The translations under genes and the position numbers were made by a program. Under the pieces are notes generated by a model that saw only the letters and a list, made by a program, of their open reading frames with translations, was not told where the DNA came from and made no database searches. Of a DNA stretch of 64,000 bases, positions 55,701-64,000 are shown in pieces. Source of the stretch: Aurelia coerulea (Eukaryota; Cnidaria; Scyphozoa; Semaeostomeae; Ulmaridae); assembly GCA_039566865.1 (NCBI GenBank), contig CM076959.1:7733501-7797500 (forward strand), written 5' to 3'. Within the stretch, counting starts at the first letter, position 1. Every line of letters starts with the position of its first letter.

Positions 55701-57152
55701 CAATTTTTATAAATAATATTTCAATATTTATACAAGCCACATCTTGATTGGACATACAGATATTGAACACATAGACTTATCATCTGACTTGTCCAGCGTA
55801 GGAATCATTCGTCCGTACATAGCCGAATGCTCGTGGCCCATGGCCGAAACCGCCAAAGCCTCATTTTCACGGACCAATCAGACGGCTAAAAAGCGAAGGA
55901 GACAAAAGAAACCCGTGAAGATTTTTCTAAATTTTACTTACCTTCATAAAACGCAACCAAGAAAAAAAACTGCTTGAAATTTCCGGAATTTTTTTGAAGA
56001 AATCTACTCACCAGATGTTTGGGAGTACAAGTTTGGATGCCGGTTATAATATCTCCAGGATTGGCGGAGTTATTGCCTCTCCAATAGACAAAATCGGCGA
56101 AGGCTTGTCGAGGCCTGTTTACGCCAATTCAAGTCAGGTGATAAAGCCTCTTGATAAAACCTCTATTGAATTTCATTAGTTATTTCGCAACGAGCAAGCT
56201 TGTGCCTTGAATGCAAAAAGTGGTACAATACAGAAACTTCCCTAGAGGATTGTTGCCACATGACTTGAAATGCGCAAAAAAGCCTTTGTGGACTTTCAAT
56301 TTACATAAAACCTTAGGGGCATTGAATCATGAACAAAATAAAATTTCGCGAATAGCAATAACAATTGAAAACGCAGATTTTGGCGTTTTCAAATCGTTCT
56401 TACAACAATCACTATTGTTATTACTATTGTCTCCCGGCCAGAATTTCCATTGTTCAAGGTTCGGTTTGTTTGAGGCCATAACTCCGGCCATCCTGGACAT
56501 ATTTTAACCGACATCCAAACTTGTACACCCAAACATCTGGAGAGCAGATTGCTTTTAAAAAATTCAGGAAATCTCAAGCAGTTTTTTCTCCTGGTGGCGT
56601 TTTACGAAGGCAGGTAAAATTTAGAAAAATCTTCACGGGTTTCTTTTGTCTCCTTTGCTTTTTAGCCGTCTGATTGGTCCGTGAAAATGAAGCTTTGGCG
56701 GTTTCGCCCATGGACCACGAGCAATCGGCTATGTACAATGAATGATTCCTGTGCTGATTTTTCCAGAATGATAATGTCTCTCATTATAAAGGAATATAAA
56801 GGAAGATGTTGCTGGCAGGATGTAATTTGAAAATTCGCACTTGTTCACTGGTCTTAAATAATGTGTACTTTCTTTTGTTTCAGACGAGATCAAAGGCATA
56901 TGGGAAGACATTAGAGGACGCAAAGTGCAAATATTATGGCCTGCTATGTCCGCCAGCAATACAGGGGATGATTTGTGGGGAAACAAGTTTTGGGATGCCA
57001 CTTTTGAGAATGAAAATGCGCAATCTGTGGAAGTAAGCTACAGTGGTTTTTTCTCAGATATGGATGGGAAAAGGTCCTTTAACGAACTTGGAAAATGCAA
57101 AGTTCCGACTTCAAAGTCCAGTCTCGTAAAGAACTGGACAGTTAGGTATTAA
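49780..57152 (+). CDS. Unrecognised multi-exon host gene (five internal exons)
   Basis: Exons 49780-49923, 50335-50551, 52453-52497, 54630-54845 and 56884-57032 have AG acceptors and GT donors (GC at 50552, AG|GCAAGT) and agree in phase (0/0, 0/1, 1/1, 1/1, 1/0): 257 codons with no stop. Exon a: SCTSCGSEQPIAKKK, RMKEYIRKY. Exon b: NCNTDVVVIYSASHTTVAKS, VHDLTTFATEGAASNF, KKVLSLMKAYMK. Exon c: ASKGVPKVHSEESDD. Exon d: QRMPNAYHASGLQAEMQIHV, EPSTPPLHLAAS. Exon e: DEIKGIWEDIRGRKVQILWP, DDLWGNKFWDATFENEN. The last exon either splices at GTAAGC or reads through to TAA at 57150. No family recognised. Start exon unknown (34571 is a weak candidate). Confidence 0.65.
50617..50713 (+). other. Possible alternative or terminal exon
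   Basis: The frame SKDEVSEDIQKLHRKHAQDF, LLGKCFQK, stop, looks coding and follows a TATTTAG. Its phase fits the preceding exon only with a weak acceptor (AAG). It may be an alternative 3' end of the host gene or chance. Confidence 0.3.
51730..51947 (+). mobile_element. Truncated 3' end of the same LINE family as 3469-8070
   Basis: It shares TTACxxAxxGAGAGAGCT(C/T)CTCC, AAG(T/G)AATTCCC(C)TxCATACA and a common end ACTGGAATTTTAAAxxATxAAACTG with 7850-8060. It lies in an intron of the host gene in the same orientation. Confidence 0.65.
55097..55691. mobile_element. Near-palindromic mariner-type MITE in an intron
   Basis: Between TA at 55095-55096 and 55692-55693. Ends CCGGGTGTCCCAAAATGATG and CATTTTGGGATACCCGG. 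The arms stay complementary almost to the centre (GAAAAGAAGATCGATAAACC / GATCGATCTTCTTTTC type; TTAGATGTGATGCAAAGGCT / AGCCTTTTGCATCACATCTA). Open frames on both strands are by-products of the palindrome. Confidence 0.85.
55800..56750. mobile_element. Fold-back MITE, copy 1
   Basis: AGGAATCATTC...CACGGACCAATCAGACGGCT pairs with AGCCGTCTGATTGGTCCGTG...GAATGATTCCT. Arms are about 250 bp or more; the centre has an A/T-rich trinucleotide-like run (ATTGTTATTACTATTGT). It lies in the intron before exon e. Confidence 0.8.
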
Positions 57153-59094
57153 AAAATAGCGTCATGGTGAAAAGGCTCTTTGAATAAGATCTTACCTTAA
57201 TTTTAGAAACTGCAAACGATAGATCCACAGAATATTCGCGGAGTTGTGAGTTTTGAAGTTCTAGTTTGTGGAAAGCTGTAACCAGAGGCTTTTCCATAGC
57301 TTTTATGTAAAACAGCACAGGGCTATCCTTTGTTTTGTCTCTGGTCTACTCTTACAGGAAACCAATGAGATTTGGAAAGAACCGTTGATAACCTGACTTG
57401 ATTTTAAATTTATTCAAGCATCTGGGTGCTTTGGTGAATTCTATTGAGCATAGTTTGACATTGACTCTAATCCATAAGTTATGATATTTGACTACGGCCA
57501 AAACTGCCTTCCCCGTCCAACTTGGTTCGTTCTGATATTAACGATATATATTATAATGTTAAATGCAACTTGTTTTACCTCAATCGGGAATCTTTTTTGC
57601 ATATCAAGTTATTTAGGGATCTTAGAGATATATTATGGTTTCAGCTGTCGCACAAACTTGATCTTTAAGGCTCCTAGCTCTGTGAATTTTATGTGGATTC
57701 GCCAGAGTCTGGTGTCTGAATTTAGTCTTATGTTCTCAATGAAATGGTTAGCTTACCCATAAGCCCGTTCATTTTATAAGCATTTTTCATGGTTGATTTT
57801 TCGTATTTTTCTCTTAGCTTTTGAGTAATCAACTTAGTCTTTCTTATCATCGTTGTGAAATTTTCGTGGTTGCAACCGATGTTGGTGGCTCGCTTTTGTA
57901 ATCTAGATTTTGTTCTTAACCATCTAATTTCTATGTAACAGCCACATACACTTTACTCGGTGTTCCATCAGAGAAAAATGCGACCTTAATTTACCAAAAT
58001 GTGACCTTGATTTACCTAAATGTGACCTTAATTCTCGAACAATAGATTCCAAATACAGTAGATACACATGAAAGTGTCCTTCACACTATGACATAGACAC
58101 GTTAAAGATGCATTCGAGTAGCTGTCATAATAAGCTGCTTTTGGTGCGTAATTGAATGCTGGGCTCGTTTGTTATAAGACTATTAGCACAGCTATCTTCA
58201 CCACTTGGTCAATATTATACACTGGTGAAGCAAGATTTATTTTAGTAGACATTGTGAAATTTCAGAGCTGAAGCTTCAAATTCTATAGATTTATTTCAAG
58301 TGGAAAATCTATTTTGGATTGACTTTGTAATTCATAAAATGTAGCCCATCTATCTATTATGCCCCAATAGTAGCTATTGCACTTGAGGATCCTTAACATT
58401 TTCATCCAAACCAGCTGTGATAAGTCTGACTGTAAAATTGTATGTTTTAAATGCACAAAACCAAAAAAAGTATAATAAGAGTTTTGTATGAAACATTGCT
58501 ATGGGTTATTGAGTTGATTTTAAGCAATTTTGTACACGTTAGCAATATTCCTTTTCGATATGATGAACTCAGTTAGTAGATACGCATCGTGGTCCTTAGC
58601 ATCATATCTTGAGTCATAAGGATTTGGTACTCTAGTCTTCGTAACAATTACAAAACGGATGTGATAAAGGAACCAAAAACTGAAGATTTTGAAATTTGCT
58701 AGAGTGGTTTCACAGCAAAATTTTAAAAGGATGCGACGTCTATTTTGATATATCCAGTTTGTTTTGATGTGAAATATGTTCTTTCCCTGGATTTCTTCAT
58801 GTGTGGAAAATAGAGAAGGAGGAGAGGACAGATAAATTTGTCCCTTTTTGCTCCACTTGTATCACCTTCGCAGTAATATTGAGTAGTTTTTAGGTAGATA
58901 TTACCATGTATTGTAATCAACTGGTTAATGAATTGCATTTAATTCAATTGCAAGGAAGTCTCCGCATTTCCACCAGGAGGAAATGGTTTTGTGAAGTTTT
59001 CCCAATAAATCAGAGAAATGTTAATTATTCGGCCCGTAGCAAATATGCAAGAGCTGCACTATCGTTTAATCAGCATAAGAATCAAATGTCGTCC
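57153..59094. other. Gap: no recognised gene; three AAATGTGACCTT repeats at about 57985-58040
   Basis: A short tandem repeat (AAAATG(C/T)GACCTTAATTTACC, about 22 bp, three units) is the only structure seen. The rest is AT-rich, probably intron or intergenic. Confidence 0.5.
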
Positions 59095-59985
59095 ATGGCG
59101 GGATCGCTCGTGACCCATGGCCGGAACATCCATATCCACATTTTCACGGACCAATCAAACGACGAATGAGTGAAGAATAGAAACCCGTGAACATTTTCTA
59201 ATTTTACCTACCTTTGTAAAAGGCAACCAGGACAAAAAACTTCAACTTTCCCGAAGTTTCCTTGAAGAAATTTACCCTCCAGATGTTTCAGTGCACAAAT
59301 TTTGATGCAGGTTGAAATATCTCCAGGTCTGGCGGAGTTATATCCTCTTCAATTCACACGCAAACTGATAAGGTACTGAACCTTGAACAAGAGAAATTCT
59401 GGCCCAGTGACAATAATAATAACAATAGTAATTGTTGTAAGAACGACCCAAAAATGCCAACATCTGCGTTTTCAATTGTTTTGCCTTTCTGCCACAGTTT
59501 CTTTTGTTTAAGATTCAATGCCCCTAGGTTTCGATGTCCACAGAAAAAACCTACGAAGGTTTGCTTGCGCATTTCAAGTCATCTGGCAATGCCCTGGGAA
59601 GTTTCTGTATCGTAGCTACTACTTACTGCATTCATGGCAAAAAGTTTTCATTCTTCAAAAGAGCTTTTAACAAGAGATTTATCCACCTGATTTGAAGCGG
59701 TGTAAAACAACCCTAAGCAAGCCTTAGCCGATTTGGTCTATTGAAAAGGCCATAACTCCGCCAAATGTTAAGATATTTTAACCGGCACCCAAACTTGTAT
59801 ACTCAAACATCAGGAGAGAAGATTTCTTGAAAACATTTGAGAAATTTCAAGCAGTTATTGTTCTGGTTGAGTTAGACAAATCTTCACAGATTTCTTTTGA
59901 CTTCTTTGCTTATTTGCTGTCTGATTGGTCCATGAAAATGAGGCTTTGGAGGTTTCAGCCATCGGCAACGAGCAAAAATTGGCAG
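59095..59985. mobile_element. Fold-back MITE, copy 2 (same family as 55800-56750)
   Basis: CTCGTGACCCATGGCCGGAA...TTTTCACGGACCAATCAAAC pairs with GTCTGATTGGTCCATGAAAA, and AATATCTCCAGGTCTGGCGG with GCCATAACTCCGCCAAATGT. The same blocks occur in copy 1. More diverged, ends uncertain by about 20 bp. Confidence 0.7.
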
Positions 59986-60174
59986 AGACATTTTAATTTC
60001 TATGCTCGTTTAATCACCTTAGCTTGTCTCATACTTCACTCATCTTTGGTCTTAGAGTTGACCAGAGTTAATAGAAAATAGACTATAGAAATGAAATAGA
60101 AAATTATATTTTCTATTAACTCTGAGTTCATCAAATCTCATATGTATTTTATTGATTGTATGTACAGGGTTTCC

Positions 60175-60846
60175 TAAAACATGCGCGCCGTTTTAATGGT
60201 TTGAGCGAATCTTATAAGCAGTTGCTGATTTACGAAGTGAAAAAGTCAAAATTACTGGTTGCATAAAAACCAGAGTCTTTTATCTCCGTATCCGTACTTA
60301 ATTCTGTAACTTTGGGTGTTAGCACCAAACAGACCTTAACTTAACAGTTTTACCATAAAATGCATTTAGGAGTAATATACTACCAACTAGCTTGAGAATC
60401 TTTACCGGGAAGCCTTTTGCAAGCAATATTTTTGGATTAAATGCATTTCATGGAAGCAAAATAGCTGATGGATGCATACACTTGTGCTGCAAATAGCCAT
60501 TCCAAGCAACCCTAGATATGTTTTTTTCGTCTTGGTTTTCACAAACCTAACTTATGACTACCTTTTTACTCATGGAAATTAGAAAACCGGGCAAGGTACT
60601 TCTTTCACTTAATTTCTTTTTCATTTTGACATGGATGGAGAAAATCAAATCCTCTCCTTTTGAGGCAACCAGTAATTTTGAAATTCTTTCGCCATAAATC
60701 AGCAACTACATGCCAGATTTACGCAAAAAAGATCTTAAAGTCTAAGTTGAAATCCCTTCTATTGAAAAGTTGTAAAAGCAGGGAGGTCTGATCCAGGGCT
60801 GCTCCGCCACAACCATTCTAACGCACATGTTCTTTGGGATACCCTG
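60175..60846. mobile_element. Mariner-type MITE, diverged copy of the 40440/48596 family
   Basis: Left end TA+CAGGGTTTCCTAAAACATG, right end ACATGTTCTTTGGGATACCCTG. The interior shares CAGTTGCTGATTTA(C/T)G and CTxCTCCGCxxCA blocks with the other copy. Non-coding. Confidence 0.7.
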
Positions 60847-60883
60847 AAGAGTATAGAATGTAATTGCACGGCTGCTGATACAT

Positions 60884-61914
60884 CTATTGCATACTAATTC
60901 GTTTTATATGTTCTAATGCGAGTCGTTTTGGACCAGGTCTTCTTCCATGTGGTCTTCCAACACAATCTTGAGTGAGGCCACGCACGTAGCTGGTAAGGTC
61001 TCCAACTGCAGTGTCGGCTACCCGTAAATGCCACATCAGAACAAATCCCATGCAGTACACATTGCTGTCAAATGAAAGGGGTATGCCTGCACGTCTTACT
61101 TCGCTGGGAAGACAGCAAAGGTCACCAAACCTCTCCAGCATTCGGGAGCCGTTTATTAAGTAGCCATCTGTACCATAGCACGAATTGCTGAACCCACACA
61201 ACAAAGCTCTTCTGCTACTCTTATCAACCAAAATATTGCTGGGATTGATGTTATTGTGAAGCACTTGCTTTTTTGCAGGTGCAACACAATATCGATCAAT
61301 GATTCAGCGAAGCGACCAAATTCTTCACGGGTTTCAAAAACCACTGAATTCAGCCGCTCGCACGTGTGGTTGAATGCTGATAGAACGAGTTTCGGGGCAC
61401 AACCTCTCACGACACCAAATGCGTGCGGTATTCCTTGGTGGCTGCTCAACAGCATCAGAATGTGGTATTCTTTGCAAACTGCAGGGAATGTGGATCCCTT
61501 AAAAACTTTAACGGCGCATGCTGCTTTCTTATACATGGCATCATAGATATTGGCATTAGGGCCTTTTCCGATTAAAAGACCAATCAAAAGTTCACTCTCT
61601 TCAATAAGGCTAACGCCTTGTTGCAAGAGAGTTGCATTTGACTGTAATCTGTTGTCGGCAGTAGCAACGGAGAGCAGATTGTAGCCTCTGAAGTTTGTGG
61701 CTTGATCGATACTTTCCATCATTTCCCTTGACTGCATGCCACTCGCGTAGAAAAATTTGAGCTTGTAATCGTCAGCAAGTCTTGCCATCTTACCTGACTT
61801 TTTTCTTGCAAAATCAGCCTGTTCTTTTAGTCTTTCGATTTCTATTGCTGACCTTTTCCTCGATGTTTCACAAGCATCATGTTGGCATTTGTCTTTCAGA
61901 CGTGATACAATTTC
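60884..61914 (-). pseudogene. Kinase-like (pseudokinase) exon with one frameshift
   Basis: The exon begins after TCTACAG (AG at 61915-61916). The lead is a likely coiled coil (SRKRSAIEIERLKEQADFAR). The kinase fold follows: IGKGPNANIYD (glycine loop), CAVKVF (ATP lysine), CKEYHILMLL, then, after a -1 shift at an A6 run near 61271, VLHNNINPSNILVDK (HRD to HNN, catalytic Asp lost), ALLCGFSNSC (DFG to CGF) and DSNVYCMGFVLMWHL, with a stop at 60884. Without both aspartates it should not phosphorylate; it may have been a scaffold. The shift may be a real lesion or an error in the homopolymer. Confidence 0.7.
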
Positions 61915-61916
61915 CT

Positions 61917-62589
61917 GTAGAATGTAACACCAGATCGTTATATAGTAATGAAGAACAACATCAGGTAGAAGGGAGGAAGGTCACATAAGATAAGAGCTGA
62001 CATATAGACACCTTCCACCTTATCATGTATGTTTTCTTCAAGAATTTCAAAATGAATATAGCTTGTCCTACATTAAAGATCACCGTGTATCGTCTCAATA
62101 AACGGGAAACTTTTTCAGTAACAGGTATGGAAACAACTTTTCATTGGCCGGCAGATCTGAAACGCCAACATTTCCAAAACAGCACCAGAAACTCTGGTTG
62201 CCAAAAACATTTGATTTCATTCTTTATAGAGCACCTATCAAGTAGGCTTGAATGTCCTTTATAAGAAAATGTTTCTATACAAGTTCTACAAGTTATTAAG
62301 GAATGCAACTGTATTCCGCCAGTTGTTCACTCGCAACAGTGGCACAATTAATGGAACGAAGTGCATGGGCAATTGATCGTAGACGATGCAGTAAGGCCCC
62401 GCATTTAAGAAAACCACTTTTTCAGTGCTTCTTGTATCTATGACACTTTTCACTTTTTGGGATGAAAGTTTCTTAAGTTTCTAATTTATTGTCTGGAAAT
62501 CCTAGAAAATAGGTTACAACAGAATGGGATTATTCATATAGATAATATTACCCATAATTATTAGACAATTACATTTGAATTACCTATAA
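61917..62589. other. Gap: intron/upstream of the pseudokinase exon, nothing recognised
   Basis: TAAGGCCCCGCATTTAAG at 62395 is nearly complementary to CTTAATGCGGGGCCTTA at 63483-63499, bracketing the next MITE; it might be the ends of a larger repeat. No coding exon is supported. Confidence 0.4.
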
Positions 62590-63222
62590 AGTACCCCCTT
62601 TTGACTGGAACTAGGAACCAAACAATAAGATATCATTGCTCCCCGAGTTCACAGCTAAATTTATCAATCTTCAACTCAGATGCACATGCCTTGCATTTAG
62701 AAATCGTCCACCAAACACCGGAGATACAAGTTCGCAAAGTCAAAATTTACAATGCACCCAAAACCAGAGGTATGAAAAAGGGCCTAATCATGATTTGTAT
62801 CATGGACTTCTCCAAAGCACCCGTAGACTTTAAGTTTCCCTTTTTGCTTTTGAAAAGAACAAAAGACGCATGGACACGGCCCTGATTAAATGAATATAAT
62901 AAAAATGTGGTAAGAATATTTCAAAAATTAAAGGTCAAAGTCGAAAATTCTTTTGCAAAATGCCTGCGTGGTGTCAAATCATGGCTAGGCCATTTCTGAA
63001 AACCTCTGGTTTCAGGTGCACTCCAAATTTTGACCTTGTGGACTCATATCTCCGGTGTTTGGTGGTCGATTTCAAAATGCAAGGCAATGCAAGGCAATGC
63101 AAGGTATGTGCATTCAAGTTGAAGACCAACAAATGTAACTATGAATTTAAAGAGTCCCAACATTTTATCGTTTTGTTCCTTTGTTCAGTCAAAAGGGGGT
63201 ACGTTTTTGAGACATCCGGTAT
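62590..63222. mobile_element. Mariner-type MITE with one truncated end
   Basis: TACCCCCTTTTGACTG...CACCAAACACCGGAGATA and the inverted TATCTCCGGTGTTTGG...CAGTCAAAAGGGGGTA form arms of about 200 bp. The right end keeps GAGACATCCGGTA, while the left lacks the matching terminal bases. It is the same family as 24968-25254. GCAATGCAAG is tandemly repeated at 63082-63103. Confidence 0.75.
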
Positions 63223-64000
63223 AACCTACTGTATATGTGTATGTTATCAATGATTGTCAAGAACATCCAGTGAAATTTAGTTTAAAATCTGTTAAATTGA
63301 GGATATTTGTAGCAATTTGTGATGAACCATGCATTGGAATGATTCCAGTTCATCATCCTAGGACCTGGTCTCGATTAAAATACAAGAAACTTTATTTTTG
63401 ATGCGAGCCTCAAGAGTTCCTTATATCATAGGGAGGCTAGTTATTTTTCAGAAGCCTAAACGTTTCTTTTAGGTGAGGTTCCTTAATGCGGGGCCTTATT
63501 GTAGTTTTTTCTCGATGCAAGTCCAAGGCCTTTACGCAAATCCCATAATCCATCGTAAAAAAGCGATAATCTACTATTGAAAGCCTGATGAAGGTTTCGC
63601 CTCCATTCCAAGCCACCCAAGGGCGCGCCACTCTAGCAGCAACCCACAAGATTTGCTAGTAATATTTAGACTGGAAAACAGAGCGCCTTGTTTTGCAGGG
63701 GCAGAGTAAACTTCCTTTTGGGAATACAGGTTTCGCCTTGAATTGAAAAAAACTTTTTTAGGCCCAATCAAAGGCATCGACAATGTTGGCACCGGCACTT
63801 TTCATGAAACTCCGTTTTACCCTATCAGGAGATATGCCACAGTTTTCCACGAAAAACGGTGAAGGTACCTTTCCGAAAAGAAACTGGTAGAGTCTGCACA
63901 CAACGCCCCCTAGTAACGAACCCGCCGGACATTAAAAATGCAGCGGTGATGAAATTATGAAATTATGCATTTTCAACGAGGATTAGAAATATCATGGCGG
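63223..64000. other. Gap to window end: no recognised gene
   Basis: Short open frames on the minus strand (63437-63798) show no motif. I see nothing supportable here. Confidence 0.4.

Overview
This window looks like a repeat-saturated intergenic/intronic stretch of an AT-rich metazoan nuclear genome. Spliced exons with GT-AG (and one GC-AG) borders, CR1/L2-like LINEs, a Ty3/gypsy LTR element, hAT, MULE, mariner and integrase-type DNA transposons, and intronless kinase and HECT genes all point to an invertebrate animal. A cnidarian is my guess, not something the sequence proves. I see no bacterial operons, rRNA, tRNA or CRISPR.

Layout. 1-3.2 kb: tandem and inverted repeats, two neighbouring TTAA-flanked non-autonomous elements, and a LINE remnant. 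3.2-9.3 kb: a decayed MULE transposase gene (minus strand) split by a nearly full-length LINE (3469-8070) whose ORF2 is open over 1092 codons. 9.9-22.6 kb: a Ty3/gypsy element with 184/171-bp LTRs and 5-bp target duplications. It was itself invaded by a 3.8-kb fold-back element (10256-14100) and by a 5.1-kb integrase-type transposon (Element A, 15115-20214). 22.6-27 kb: an inverted-repeat element carrying a pseudogene. 28.3-34.3 kb: a protein kinase gene split by a 5.0-kb hAT element with an 8-bp target duplication, the hAT itself hit by a LINE. 36-41.7 kb: several MITEs. 41784-48505: a second integrase-type transposon (Element B), sitting inside a mariner-type MITE. 49.8-57 kb: five exons of an unrecognised plus-strand host gene, with consistent splice phases. 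60.9-61.9 kb: a kinase-like (pseudokinase) exon.

The most interesting part is the pair Element A / Element B. Both start 5'-TAT and end ATA-3'. Both encode an IS3/retroviral-integrase-like DDE transposase on the plus strand, just inside the left inverted repeat. Both encode, convergently, a eukaryotic signalling enzyme on the minus strand just inside the right inverted repeat: an alpha-kinase in A and a HECT-type E3 ubiquitin ligase in B. This suggests a modular transposon lineage, probably the one catalogued as IS3EU, that carries post-translational-modification enzymes as cargo and drives both genes from its inverted repeats.

Most other 'genes' here are broken. Nested insertions with recognisable target duplications let the order of events be read: MULE then LINE; repeat X then gypsy then the fold-back and Element A; kinase then hAT then (inside the hAT) a LINE; mariner MITE then its tandem duplication and Element B.
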